Source of the DNA: Nitrospira sp. CR1.1
Lineage (GTDB): Bacteria; Nitrospirota; Nitrospiria; Nitrospirales; Nitrospiraceae
Direction: 5' to 3'
DNA length: 64,000 nucleotides
Assembly (NCBI GenBank): GCA_014055465.1
Contig: WIAF01000007.1
Span: forward strand, 1-64,000
Below are positions 36,690-45,522 of the stretch, piece after piece. The translations under genes and the position numbers were made by a program. The notes beneath the pieces are model-generated. The model was given only the letters and a program-made list of their open reading frames with translations, did not search any database and was not told the DNA's origin. Position 1 is the stretch's first letter. The number at the start of each line of letters is the position of its first letter.

Positions 36690-38042
36690 ATGACTAAGAC
36701 CAGCGCCACATCCAACTGCCTCCCGATGCCCCTCTATACCCAGGTGCTTATCGCCGTGATCTTCGGCGGTCTGCTCGGGGTGATCTTCGGCCAGGAGCCT
36801 TACCTGGGCGGCGTCACGAACTCGCAGTTGGGCAAGCTCGGCATGGTTGTCGTGCAGTTGCTCAAGACGCTCGCCATTCCGCTGATCTTCTTTGCGATTC
36901 TCGATGCGCTTATCCGAACCAGTCTGCCGCTCAGCCAGGGCACCAGGCTGCTGGTCATCTGTGTGGTCAACGTGTCTGTGGCCATGACCATCGGCCTGGT
37001 GATCATGAACACCTGGCAACCGGGCCTGTCCTGGCAAGGCCGCGTCGATCAACTGCTGCAGCTTGTGCCGGGGTCCACGCTTCCGGCCAAAGTGGCGACC
37101 TCGCAAACACCGATTGAAGATCTCGCCGCCTATATCCCCCGCACGATTCTCTCGCCCTTTTCTACCAACAATATCATCGGCGTCGTGCTATTGGCGCTGG
37201 TCTTAGGAACGGGTCTGCGCCGCCTGCACATCAAGGCGGCCAGGACCGGCGCGGAGGATCACGCCGTGGTGCGCGGGGTGGAACGGGTGTACGAATGGCT
37301 GGTGCGTATTCTCGGCTGGATCATTCACCTGGTGCCGCTGGCGGTGTTCGGCGTGGTGGCGCAGGTGGTGGGCAAGTCCGGCGTGGGGGTCTTCTCCGCG
37401 CTCTGGATTTTTCTCGTGGCGATGCTCGCGGGGCTGACCATCCACGCCCTCATCTATTACCCGCTGGTCGCCTGGTTCGTGGGAAAAAAATCGCCAAAGG
37501 TCTATCTGGGAGAGGGGGCCGATGCCATCATGACGGCCATGTCGTGCAACAGCAGCCTGGCGACCGTGCCGGTCACGCTTCAATGCCTCCACCGCATGAA
37601 GGTCTCCGCGCAATCGGCGCGTCTCGCGGCCTGTGTCGGCACGAACCTCAACAACGATGGCATCACCCTCTACGAGGCGATGGCCGCGCTGTTTCTCGCC
37701 CAGGCCCTGGGGTATGACCTGTCGTTGACGAGTCAATTCCTGATCGTGGCGGCCTCGATCATTGCCGGGGCCGGCGTGGCGGGTATTCCGGAAGCAGGGC
37801 TGATCGTGTTGCCGCTTGTGCTCTCGGCCGCCGGCCTGCCGGACAGCATCATCGCCGCCGCCATTCCCCTCATCATGACGGTGGATTGGATTGTCGCTCG
37901 CGCGCGCTCCGGCGTGAACGTCATGAGCGACATGCTCGTGGCGATTCTGCTGGATGCGGGCCTGTCGAAGCCTGCCGCTGAACCAGGCGTGGCGCGATAC
38001 CAACCCGAGACCGTCAGGCGGTCCGGGTCTCCGCTCTCCTAG
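36690..38042 (+). CDS. Dicarboxylate/amino acid:cation symporter (DAACS family)
   Basis: The 450-residue membrane protein resembles GltP/DctA transporters. It has about eight TM helices, the AMSCNSSLATVPVTLQCL re-entrant loop (a variant of SSSxATLP), and NLNNDGITLYEAMAALFLAQ in place of the usual NMDGT motif. GVAGIPEAGLIVL is the second re-entrant loop. It probably imports a dicarboxylate or an acidic amino acid with Na+ or H+. The stop codon TAG shares two bases with the palindromic element that begins at 38041. Confidence 0.88.
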   Translation: MTKTSATSNCLPMPLYTQVLIAVIFGGLLGVIFGQEPYLGGVTNSQLGKLGMVVVQLLKTLAIPLIFFAILDALIRTSLPLSQGTRLLVICVVNVSVAMTIGLVIMNTWQPGLSWQGRVDQLLQLVPGSTLPAKVATSQTPIEDLAAYIPRTILSPFSTNNIIGVVLLALVLGTGLRRLHIKAARTGAEDHAVVRGVERVYEWLVRILGWIIHLVPLAVFGVVAQVVGKSGVGVFSALWIFLVAMLAGLTIHALIYYPLVAWFVGKKSPKVYLGEGADAIMTAMSCNSSLATVPVTLQCLHRMKVSAQSARLAACVGTNLNNDGITLYEAMAALFLAQALGYDLSLTSQFLIVAASIIAGAGVAGIPEAGLIVLPLVLSAAGLPDSIIAAAIPLIMTVDWIVARARSGVNVMSDMLVAILLDAGLSKPAAEPGVARYQPETVRRSGSPLS

Positions 38043-38234
38043 CCCGCACTATTCACGAACGCTTCTATTGCAACCGCGGATTCGCTGCTGCGACAAGCCT
38101 TTCGGCGACCATGCTCGCCGAAAGGCCCCTCGACGTACGGCAATGAGTACGCCTCGGCACCTCGCGGTTGCGCGTGCTCGTCTCGCAACGCGATTCCACG
38201 CGTTCGTGACGAAGCGCAATGAATAGTGCGGGCT
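38041..38234. mobile_element. MITE-like palindromic element
   Basis: The element is bounded by a perfect 15-base inverted repeat, AGCCCGCACTATTCA at 38041-38055 and its complement at 38220-38234. Inside are nested pairs: CGAACGC (38056 region) with GCGTTCG (38200-38206), CAACCGCG (38071-38078) with CGCGGTTG (38163-38170), and a perfect 12-base hairpin 38097-38108 with 38115-38126 around a six-base loop. It codes for nothing credible. Its left end overlaps the symporter stop codon. A related short copy lies at 63878-63920, so I read it as a non-autonomous repeat family. Confidence 0.7.
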
Positions 38235-38275
38235 ATCTCGTTCACCGTTCACGATGCGGCCGCTTCCTCGTACTC

Positions 38276-39457
38276 TCACGGCCGCGTATCGGCGCGTAAG
38301 GACTCCCCGCGAAAATGATTCGGCAGCAGCATGATGCAGTTGGGATTGAACCCCTGCGATTTCAGCGTGTCGATACTGCCCACCACCGCGCCGCCTTTGC
38401 GCAAATCGATCACCGTGACGGAGCCGTCGCTCATGCCCTCGAGGTTGAGCAGGCTGTTCTGCACGAACAGATAATGTTCATCGGGTGACAGCAGGGAATG
38501 GTGCGCGCCGTTGGCGGCGGGAATGGCCTGCAGGAACTTCGGATGGCGCGGATCGCTGTTGTCATACACATTAACAAAGCCCGGCTTCGCCGTGGTGACG
38601 AACAGGCGGTCGCCCTTGGCGTTGTACAACATTTCCAGCGGCATGCCCTGTTGTCGCGGGCCGAAGTCGTCGATCTCGTGAAAAGAGAATGAGGACGTGG
38701 TGGGGTCCCACACCCCGGCCCAGAGCGTGCCTTCCATCATGTTCGTGATGTGGACCACCGGCGGTGTCGTGTTCGGCGAAAACATCACCTCGACCGGCGC
38801 GGATTTCGAAGGAGCCGGTTTCGACGACACGCGATGCGTCGAGAGCACCGCGCCGGTGTTGGCCTCGATCACGGTGACGGAATCACCCGCCTCGGACATG
38901 TCCGGCTTGACGGTGCTCGTAATCAACACGCGGTTGATCCCATTGTGGATCGCAATCCCGTGCGGGTATCGCACTGAGACCGGGGCGCCGTCGCCCGAGC
39001 GCACGACCTTGGCCGGCCGGTCTGTGGCCGCATCACCCATGATCACCGTGCTCGATCCCATGCAGGTGAGGAACCAGGTGCGGTTGTCTTCCGACACGAC
39101 CAGGTCTTCGAGCATCTGGCATTCCGGCACGTCGATGGCGCGCAGACGATAAGGGAAGCGCGTTAGATCTATCGTATGCAGCACGCTCTTGTTCAGCGCG
39201 GTGATGTAGGCCTTGGTCCGGTCGCGGTTGAAGAAGATATGGTGCGCGACGAGGTCCGGCGGCAGCGGAATGTCCATCAGGATCTTCCCGAAATCCGGAG
39301 ATTCGGGATCGATTTCCATGATGGCGATCCCTTCGCGGCGCGCCGGCTGGTTCGGCTTGCTCTCATAGTTGAGCAGGGCCAGCAGTTCAGCCGAGGCCAG
39401 CGACGTACAGGAGAGGAACAGGAGCGAAAGACAGGTGAGGAGTCGGACGCGTCTCAT
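38276..39457 (-). CDS. Secreted beta-propeller (YncE-like) protein
   Basis: A signal peptide (RLLTCLSLLFLSCTSLASAE) precedes about 370 residues of repeated beta-strand units with phrases such as AYITALNKSVLHTIDL, TWFLTCMGSSTVIMGD, VLITSTVKPDM, LFVTTAKPGFVNVYD and SDGSVTVIDLRKGG. These look like blades of a seven-bladed propeller of the YncE or lactonase-like type. The ATG at 39457 has a perfect AAGGAGG site, so the longer upstream reading is rejected. It lies in the periplasm and binds something unknown. The neighbouring genes do not suggest a pathway. Confidence 0.8.
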   Translation of the reverse strand: MRRVRLLTCLSLLFLSCTSLASAELLALLNYESKPNQPARREGIAIMEIDPESPDFGKILMDIPLPPDLVAHHIFFNRDRTKAYITALNKSVLHTIDLTRFPYRLRAIDVPECQMLEDLVVSEDNRTWFLTCMGSSTVIMGDAATDRPAKVVRSGDGAPVSVRYPHGIAIHNGINRVLITSTVKPDMSEAGDSVTVIEANTGAVLSTHRVSSKPAPSKSAPVEVMFSPNTTPPVVHITNMMEGTLWAGVWDPTTSSFSFHEIDDFGPRQQGMPLEMLYNAKGDRLFVTTAKPGFVNVYDNSDPRHPKFLQAIPAANGAHHSLLSPDEHYLFVQNSLLNLEGMSDGSVTVIDLRKGGAVVGSIDTLKSQGFNPNCIMLLPNHFRGESLRADTRP

Positions 39458-39645
39458 AGTCGGCCTCCTTGGCGAGAAAAGGGCGGATGAGCAGTGAAGA
39501 GGGTACTCCTGTAATGGGACATACGCAAGAGATCGCAGCGGGAATGGAACCATTTCGGGGGAGCTGAAGGTGGACGTGAGGATCGAGACGGTGCTCGCTC
39601 CTGGCAAGTTTCCACGAAGGTGACCCGCGAAGTCGTAGGCTTGAG

Positions 39646-39674
39646 TGAATCACCGTGATTCATGTATATACATG
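39646..39674 (+). promoter_or_regulatory. Two palindromes at the brnT start: probable BrnA operator
   Basis: TGAATCACCGTGATTCA at 39646-39662 is a palindrome with perfect eight-base arms around one central base. It is followed at once by CATGTATATACATG (39661-39674), a perfect 14-base palindrome that contains the brnT start codon. BrnA antitoxins repress their own operon, so one or both are likely operators. The overlap with the start codon also allows translational control. Confidence 0.65.
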
Positions 39675-39962
39675 AAAGTGTTTACCTGGGATATCACGAA
39701 GGCTATCGCGAATTTCGAGAAGCACGGCGTTCCGTTCGAGGAGGCAGCGTCGGTATTTGATGATTCGGACGCCTTAGACGGCGATGATCCAGATCATTCA
39801 GCCCAGGAATCAAGGCGACAACGTATTGGACAGTCCGTATCAGGCCGTGTCTTATTCGTTGTGTACACAGTACGGAGGGTGGATCATGAAAAAGAAACGA
39901 TCCGTATCATTAGCGCACGGCAGGCGAGTCGCAAGGAACGTCAAGCATATGCCGGATTCTGA
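39672..39962 (+). CDS. brnT: BrnT-like toxin (type II toxin-antitoxin)
   Basis: The 96-residue protein has the BrnT pattern: FTWDITKAIANFEKHGVPFEEAASVFDD, RRQRIGQSVSGRVLFVVYTVR and IRIISARQASRKERQAY. BrnT is a RelE-like ribonuclease toxin that works with a BrnA antitoxin. The ATG at 39672 lies inside a palindrome; an ATG at 39645 is a less likely start. The toxin gene comes first and overlaps brnA by 77 bases. It looks intact. Confidence 0.88.
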   Translation: MKVFTWDITKAIANFEKHGVPFEEAASVFDDSDALDGDDPDHSAQESRRQRIGQSVSGRVLFVVYTVRRVDHEKETIRIISARQASRKERQAYAGF

Positions 39963-40179
39963 AATCGATTTTTCAGACATCCCAGAAGCTACGGATGACC
40001 AACTGAAAAGAATGCGACGAGTGGGCAGGCCGGCAAGCGGCATGGCGAAGCAACTCATTGCCATCAGGCTCTCGCCGAAACTGTTGAATCAGCTCCGAAA
40101 GATGGCAGCGAAACAGAAGAAGCCCTATCAAACGTTGATCCACGAGCTACTGGAGAAAGCGGCATCCAGAGCGGCCTAG
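39886..40179 (+). CDS. brnA: BrnA-like antitoxin
   Basis: The 97-residue protein starts at the ATG at 39886, inside brnT, after GGAGGG. Its C-terminal RHH-like part (KQLIAIRLSPKLLNQLRKMAAKQKKPYQTLIHELLEKA) is typical of BrnA, which dimerises and binds the operon promoter. The N-terminal half would bind BrnT. The order toxin then antitoxin is the usual one for this family. Confidence 0.86.
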   Translation: MKKKRSVSLAHGRRVARNVKHMPDSEIDFSDIPEATDDQLKRMRRVGRPASGMAKQLIAIRLSPKLLNQLRKMAAKQKKPYQTLIHELLEKAASRAA

Positions 40180-40337
40180 GCCGTCGACCATTCGTGCGTC
40201 TATTCCTGCCACATGTCACTTGGTATGCTGTCCGCTTGGCAGATCGCGGGTGAATCGGTATGCTGCTGGCAAGACACTGTTGCCTCATCCGTTGACGCTG
40301 AATCGGGCTCACGAGAGATGAGCCAATCGGGATTGCC

Positions 40338-40628
40338 ATGATCCTTCGCGAACTGGTTCACGCTAAGAGAAATAAAATTCTCGACATTGCCGCGCGCCAT
40401 GGCGCGCGCAAGGTTCGTGTCTTTGGATCAGCGGGCCGAGGGACCGCGCGGCGAGACAGCGACGTCGATTTTCTGGTCGAAATGGAAGACGGTCGAAGCC
40501 TGCTTGATCATGCAGCGCTGATCCTCGACCTGGAGCGATTGTTGAGACGGTTGGTCGACGTGGCCTCCGAACGCGGGCTTCGACGCGTGGTTCGCAAAGA
40601 GGTGTTGAAAGATGCGATCGCGTTATGA
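40338..40628 (+). CDS. mntA: MntA-like nucleotidyltransferase antitoxin
   Basis: The 96-residue minimal nucleotidyltransferase has the motif VFGSAGRGTARRDSDVDFLVE with two Asp residues for metal binding, as in MNT proteins. In known MntA/HepT systems MntA AMPylates and neutralises the HEPN toxin. The ATG lies after a long upstream gap. The stop overlaps the start of the HEPN gene by four bases. It looks intact, whereas its partner is broken. Confidence 0.88.
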   Translation: MILRELVHAKRNKILDIAARHGARKVRVFGSAGRGTARRDSDVDFLVEMEDGRSLLDHAALILDLERLLRRLVDVASERGLRRVVRKEVLKDAIAL

Positions 40629-41003
40629 GGGATGACCGAGACCGCCTGCAGGACATTCTTGACGCGATCAAGAACACAGAGCGGTATGCGAAGCGTGGGC
40701 GTCGCCTCTTCGAGGAGGATGAACTAGCCCACACCAGCACATTCAATTATCGGCGAAGCTGTGAGCAAGCTCACTCCTGCCTTTCGCAAAACCTACTCGC
40801 AAGTTCCATGGCCGCAGATCATCACAATGCGACATGTCTTAGTGCATGACTATCTGGGGATCGATCTGGCAGAAGTCTGGGCGGGAGTGGAACGGGATCT
40901 TCCAGCCCTCAAAAAAACAAATCCAGCAGTTGGTCAAGCCAAAGCTCAAGCGCGCACCGAAAGGCTGAGGTTCCTCACCGGGTCTTCCCACTTTCAATCA
41001 TAG
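40625..41003 (+). pseudogene. hepT: HepT-like HEPN ribonuclease, frameshifted
   Basis: The frame starting at ATG 40625 reads RDDRDRLQDILDAIKNTERYAKRGRRLFEEDELAHT, a normal HepT N-terminus, then runs into unrelated sequence. The next frame from about 40746 reads IIGEAVSKLTPAFRKTYSQVPW and MRHVLVHDYLGIDLAEVWAGVERDLPALK, the normal second half including the catalytic Rx4H motif of HEPN. A deletion of about 10 bases, or of a similar number leaving one base out of register, near 40727-40746 separates them. The toxin is probably inactive, unless the shift is a sequencing error or is bypassed. Confidence 0.85.
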
Positions 41004-41116
41004 CCGTTGAATCTTCTCAGGCCGTCCGATCCCAACTGCGGCTCTGCATTCACTCATACCTCATTACTCAACCCTCAACACTTGAGATTTCCTGCGCTTC
41101 CAGATGACTCTGTATG

Positions 41117-41138
41117 TTTTACGTCTCACGTTTCACGC
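41117..41138. repeat. Copy of the GTGAAACG-type repeat
   Basis: These 22 bases are identical to 34235-34256, the inverted part of the cluster near the beta-grasp gene (core ACGTCTCACGTTTCACG). It lies 75 bases before the NP-repeat gene. Confidence 0.7.
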
Positions 41139-41213
41139 CCGAGAGTGACCCCATCTGTCACAGTCGTGGAGTATGCTGCCCGCAGGGTGTACACAGACAC
41201 AAAGGAGGCCATC

Positions 41214-41597
41214 ATGCGAAACGCAGCGCTTGCCGGAGTAGTCTTTCTGGTGGCGATGACCGAGGTAGCCGTGGCGGAGCCGGGCTTCGACGAGAAGTAC
41301 CAGCGCGACTTCAACATCTTCAACCCCATCAACCAGTATCAGCCAGGCAACCCGCTCAATCCCATCAATGCCTACGATCCGGCGAACCCCTTTAATCCGA
41401 TCAACCGGTTCGATCCCGGGAACCCCGCCAATCCGATCAACCAGTTCAATCCCAACAATCCCTTCAATCCGGTGAATCGGTATCGGCCGGAGAATCCGTT
41501 GAACCCGATCAATGAATTCAATCCCACCGTGCCGTTTGCGCCGTTGGATGGTGGGAGAGGGACGGGGGCGGTGAAGGGTTCGAACGAGATGCGTTGA
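41214..41597 (+). CDS. Secreted Asn/Pro repeat protein (six 12-residue repeats)
   Basis: After a signal peptide (residues 1-21, ending VAVAEPG) and a short spacer, six consecutive 12-residue repeats run from about residue 38 to 110. Their consensus is N-P-I/V-N-x-Y/F-x-P-x-N-P-L/F/A, for example NPINQYQPGNPL and NPINRFDPGNPA. A Gly-rich tail follows. The ATG has a strong AAAGGAGG site. There are no Cys residues, so it may be a simple extended or helical secreted polymer. I do not recognise a named family. Confidence 0.78.
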   Translation: MRNAALAGVVFLVAMTEVAVAEPGFDEKYQRDFNIFNPINQYQPGNPLNPINAYDPANPFNPINRFDPGNPANPINQFNPNNPFNPVNRYRPENPLNPINEFNPTVPFAPLDGGRGTGAVKGSNEMR

Positions 41598-41794
41598 CCC
41601 CTTCGCGCTTCGCGCCGCACGCAACCTGGCAGCTTTACGAGAAGCGATTCACGTAGAGACCAGGGCCGAAAAATCGTGCGCAAATGCGTGATTTTGATAG
41701 AAGAACAGGGTATTCTCCCACCCGCGGATTTCGCAATGGGGATTGCCGTTTGATCCAAACCCTGCACGTTTCCTGGAGGGGGCACACTTGGTAG

Positions 41795-43270
41795 ATGACT
41801 TTGCCGGAGCACAGTTTCATGTTTGAACAAGCGTTCAGAAGTATCGACGATGTGCTCCGTAGAGAAGGTGGCGGCGTCTTAAAGTACACGGAGCAAGCTT
41901 CTTGGTTGCTGTTCCTGAAATATCTGGACGCGTTAGAGCAGGACCGGGCGATGGAGGCCGAATTACAGGGAAAGAAATATACCTTTATCCTCGACCAGCC
42001 GTATCGCTGGGAAGCCTGGGCCGCGCCGAAGGGGCAAGACGGCAAGCTTGACCACAATAAAGCCCTCACTGGCGACGATCTCCGCGACTTTGTTAATGAG
42101 AAATTATTCCCCAACCTGCGCGGATTTAGACAGAAGGCTAGTGGGCCGAATACTATCGAATACAAGATTGGCGAAATTTTTAGCGAAACAAAAAATGAAA
42201 TCAACAGCGGTTACAACCTCAGGGAAATCGTCGAGATTATTGATGACCTGCGATTCCTCTCACAGAAAGAGAAGCACGAGCTCAGTTACTTGTACGAGGA
42301 AAAAATTCGCAATATGGGCAACGCCGGGCGCGACGGGGGCTCGTATTACACACCACGACCGCTTATCCGCGCTATCATACAGGTAGTCAAACCACGAATA
42401 GGCGAGCGGATCTACGACGGTGCGGTTGGTTCAGCGGGTTTTTTATGTGAGGCCTTCGAGTACCTCAAGGCTAAGCCTCATCTCACCACGAACGAGGCCA
42501 GAACTCTTCAAGAACGGACTTTCTACGCAAAGGAAAAGGACAAGCTCGCCTACGTGATCGCGATCATGAACATGATCCTGCACGGCATTGAGGCGCCGAA
42601 CATCATTCACACGAACACGCTTACGGAAAACCTCGCCGACATTCAGGAAAAAGACCGTTTTGATGTGGTATTGGCCAACCCGCCCTTCGGGGGCAAGGAG
42701 CGGAAGGAAGTGCAGCAGAACTTTCCCATCCGCACCGGCGAGACGGCGTTTCTCTTTCTCCAGCACTTCATCAAGATGCTCAGGGCGGGTGGACGCGGCG
42801 GCGTGGTCATCAAGAACACGTTTCTCTCCAACACCGACAATGCCTCGGTGAGCCTCCGCAAGCTGCTGCTGGAAAGCTGCAACCTCCACACAATTCTGGA
42901 TTGTCCCGGCGGCACCTTCCAGGGCGCGGGCGTAAAGACCGTGGTGGTGTTCTTCGAAAAGGGCGCGCCCACGAGAAAGATCTGGTACTACCAGCTCGAC
43001 CCGGGCCGCAGCCTCGGCAAGACTAACCCTCTCAATGACGATGACCTCAAAGAGTTCGTGAAGCTGCAGAAAACCACAGCCGATTCGCCCAAATCCTGGA
43101 CCGTGGATGCGAAAACAATTGATCAGGCGACGTTCGATCTCTCGGTGAAGAATCCGAACGGCGGCGAAGTCGTCACGCATCGCAGCCCGCAGGAGATCAT
43201 GGAGGAGATTGCGGCGCTAGATGTCGAAAGCGAGGAAGTGCTGAAGAATATCAGGGCGCTGCTGAAATGA
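41795..43270 (+). CDS. hsdM: Type I restriction-modification system methyltransferase subunit HsdM
   Basis: HsdM is the N6-adenine methyltransferase subunit of the type I complex. The SAM-binding motif appears as IYDGAVGSAGFLCEAF at about 207-221, and the catalytic motif is NPPF at 295-298. The N-terminal helical domain (EQAFRSIDDVLRREGGG) and GGSYYTPRPL before motif I are typical. An alternative ATG at 41819 gives the family's usual MFEQ opening. The gene overlaps hsdS by ATGA. The first gene of a five-gene operon, it follows a 197-base gap. Confidence 0.95.
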   Translation: MTLPEHSFMFEQAFRSIDDVLRREGGGVLKYTEQASWLLFLKYLDALEQDRAMEAELQGKKYTFILDQPYRWEAWAAPKGQDGKLDHNKALTGDDLRDFVNEKLFPNLRGFRQKASGPNTIEYKIGEIFSETKNEINSGYNLREIVEIIDDLRFLSQKEKHELSYLYEEKIRNMGNAGRDGGSYYTPRPLIRAIIQVVKPRIGERIYDGAVGSAGFLCEAFEYLKAKPHLTTNEARTLQERTFYAKEKDKLAYVIAIMNMILHGIEAPNIIHTNTLTENLADIQEKDRFDVVLANPPFGGKERKEVQQNFPIRTGETAFLFLQHFIKMLRAGGRGGVVIKNTFLSNTDNASVSLRKLLLESCNLHTILDCPGGTFQGAGVKTVVVFFEKGAPTRKIWYYQLDPGRSLGKTNPLNDDDLKEFVKLQKTTADSPKSWTVDAKTIDQATFDLSVKNPNGGEVVTHRSPQEIMEEIAALDVESEEVLKNIRALLK

Positions 43271-44487
43271 AGAAGGGGTGGCAGACAAGGATGCTGTGCG
43301 AGCTTTACCAAGTCGGCTCAAGCAAGCGCGTTCTAAAATCCCAATGGAAGACGAGCGGAGTGCCCTTCTATCGAGGGCGCGAAGTCACTCGATTGGCTGC
43401 CGATGGATTTGTTGACAACGAATTGTTCATCACAGAGGACCACTTTGCTGAGCTCTCGAAGGAATACGGGGTCCCGAAAGCTGACGACATCGTTATTACC
43501 GCTATTGGAACCATCGGGAACTCGCACGTCGTTCGGAGTAGCGACCGATTCTATTTCAAGGACGCAAGCGTTCTTTGGATGAAACGAACTTCCGATGTGA
43601 GCAGTGAGTTTGTTAATCTTTGGCTGAAGTCACCGTCCTTCTTTGATCAACTCGACCAAGGCAACGGTGCCACAGTCGATACGCTCACGATTCAAAAGCT
43701 CCAAAGCGTCAAGATCAGCATCCCCCCGTTCCCCGAACAGCAGCGGATCGTCGGCATCCTCGACCAAGCGTTTGACGGCTTCGCCACCGCCACGGCCAAC
43801 GCCGAAAAGAACCTCCACAACGCCCGCGCCCTCTTCGAAAGCCACCTGCAATTTGTGTTCACTCAGCGGGGGAAGGGGTGGGAGGAGAAGCGACTCGAAG
43901 AGGTTTTAGGGGTGCAGCCTCAGAATGGGTGGTCGCCCCCTGCTGCTAATCATGCAGATTCGGGTACGCCGGTTCTCACCCTTTCCGCCGTCACGGGCTT
44001 TGTCTTCAGGCCGGAGAAAATCAAATTCACCTCAGCTGTAACGGATTCGAGAGCGCGATACTGGGTTCGGAATGGCGACTTTCTGATCACACGGAGTAAC
44101 ACACCGGAGTTGGTAGGGCACGTCGCCATCGCGTCTGGGATTGAAAAGCCGACCATCTATCCCGACTTGATCATGCGGATGAATCCCGACCCAGCAAAAG
44201 CCGTCACGGAATTCCTCTACTACCAGATGCGAACATCAGCTCTTCGGAAGGAAATTTCAGGGCGAGCACAAGGTGCAAATCCAACGATGAAGAAGATCAG
44301 TAACGAGGCTGTCCGAACGCTTCCGATCGTTGTTCCACCAATACGTGAACAACACCGAGTTGTTGCCCAACTCGACTCTCTCGCCGCCGAAACCCAACGC
44401 CTCGAATCCATCTACCGACAAAAGCTTGCCGAGCTGGGCGAGTTGAAGCAGTCGCTACTGCACCAGGCCTTCACAGGGCAACTCTAG
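43267..44487 (+). CDS. hsdS: Type I restriction-modification specificity subunit HsdS
   Basis: HsdS chooses the DNA target. The 406-residue protein has two target recognition halves, each ending in a helical spacer. The first is PPFPEQQRIVGILDQAFDGFATATANAEKNL and the second PPIREQHRVVAQLDSLAAETQRLESIYRQKL. The two recognition domains differ (VPFYRGREVTRLA versus TPVLTLSAVTGF), implying an asymmetric bipartite site. The C-terminal LKQSLLHQAFTGQL is the usual family ending. It overlaps hsdM and lies nine bases before the HTH gene. Confidence 0.93.
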   Translation: MKKGWQTRMLCELYQVGSSKRVLKSQWKTSGVPFYRGREVTRLAADGFVDNELFITEDHFAELSKEYGVPKADDIVITAIGTIGNSHVVRSSDRFYFKDASVLWMKRTSDVSSEFVNLWLKSPSFFDQLDQGNGATVDTLTIQKLQSVKISIPPFPEQQRIVGILDQAFDGFATATANAEKNLHNARALFESHLQFVFTQRGKGWEEKRLEEVLGVQPQNGWSPPAANHADSGTPVLTLSAVTGFVFRPEKIKFTSAVTDSRARYWVRNGDFLITRSNTPELVGHVAIASGIEKPTIYPDLIMRMNPDPAKAVTEFLYYQMRTSALRKEISGRAQGANPTMKKISNEAVRTLPIVVPPIREQHRVVAQLDSLAAETQRLESIYRQKLAELGELKQSLLHQAFTGQL

Positions 44488-44496
44488 GACATTGCT

Positions 44497-45522
44497 ATGG
44501 CCAAAGACCTCACCAATTCGGCGGTTGATCGGCAGAATATTCTGAACAATCCCTATGCACTTGCTGAGATTGAGAAGGCGGCAGGTATCCGGGGCATTCC
44601 GTTTGAAGGCAAGACGGTGGTGCTGAAAGAGCAGGTCTCGGCATTTTTCGAAGTCTCTCTACGCACTGTAGAAAATTATTTGGAACGCAATGCCGAAGAA
44701 TTGGCTCGAAACGGGTATGAGGTAGTGAAGGGTAACCGGTTGAAAACATTGAAGTTGGCTATCCAGGGGCTGGATGTTCCCGAAACAGATTTCGGGAACA
44801 TCTCGAAGGCTCCGCAGCTGGGCGTCCTTGATTTTCGTGCCTTTCTTAATCTGGCCATGTTGATGACGGAATCCGAGCGTGCCGGTCTGTTGCGCAAGGC
44901 CATTCTGGACATCGTCATTGACACGATCAACCGGCGTACTGGCGGTGGCACGAAATATATTAATCAGCGCGACGAAGATTTTATTCAATCGGCCTTCATT
45001 GAAGAGAACTATCGCAAGCAGTTTACAGACGCACTGAAGGATTGCGTCGATATGGGCAATTTCAAATACGCTCTCTATACAGACAAAATATACGTCAGCA
45101 TTTTCCGCGAGAAGGCACAGGCCTATCGACGTGTGCTGCGATTGGATAAGCGCGCCAATGTTCGGGACACGTTTTATTCGGAAGTGCTGGATTTAATTGC
45201 TGCCTACGAAGCCGGGTTTGCGGATGTCCTGGTACAAGATTTCAGATCCAAGGGGCGCAGGTTGACCTCGTGGGAAGTGGATGGTTTGTTTGTGGCGTTT
45301 GAAAAACAAGCGCATTGGAAACCATTGGTTGAGAAAGCGCGCAATAAAATGGCCAGTCGTGACCTTGCGTTTCGAGATGCCCTGCATCTTCAGCTGCAGG
45401 AGTATGTCACCCCCCTCCAGCGTGATGAGTTTGAGCGGTTTCTTGGCGAGAAGAGTAAGGAGTTAGCCGAGCGCCTGGAAGAAGCCAAAGATGTGATGAA
45501 GCGGCTCAAAGAGCGAGAATAA
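44497..45522 (+). CDS. HTH/RhuM-like DNA-binding protein inside the restriction operon
   Basis: The 341-residue protein starts with a segment resembling a helix-turn-helix (VVLKEQVSAFFEVSLRTVENYLERNAEELARNGYEVVKG), similar to the N-terminus of RhuM-type proteins. The rest is largely helical, with NRRTGGGTKYINQRDEDFI in the middle and a charged coiled C-terminus. It lies between hsdS and a Fic gene, one base overlapping the latter. I infer an antitoxin or regulator of the Fic protein. The precise family is uncertain. Confidence 0.65.
   Translation: MAKDLTNSAVDRQNILNNPYALAEIEKAAGIRGIPFEGKTVVLKEQVSAFFEVSLRTVENYLERNAEELARNGYEVVKGNRLKTLKLAIQGLDVPETDFGNISKAPQLGVLDFRAFLNLAMLMTESERAGLLRKAILDIVIDTINRRTGGGTKYINQRDEDFIQSAFIEENYRKQFTDALKDCVDMGNFKYALYTDKIYVSIFREKAQAYRRVLRLDKRANVRDTFYSEVLDLIAAYEAGFADVLVQDFRSKGRRLTSWEVDGLFVAFEKQAHWKPLVEKARNKMASRDLAFRDALHLQLQEYVTPLQRDEFERFLGEKSKELAERLEEAKDVMKRLKERE

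Noticed and set aside
38049-38279. Small open frames within the palindromic element
   Set aside because: They are by-products of the inverted repeats and have no ribosome site.
41330-41530. Regular DNA repeats as a CRISPR array
   Set aside because: They are 36-base coding repeats of the NP-repeat protein in one open frame, with no spacers and no cas genes.
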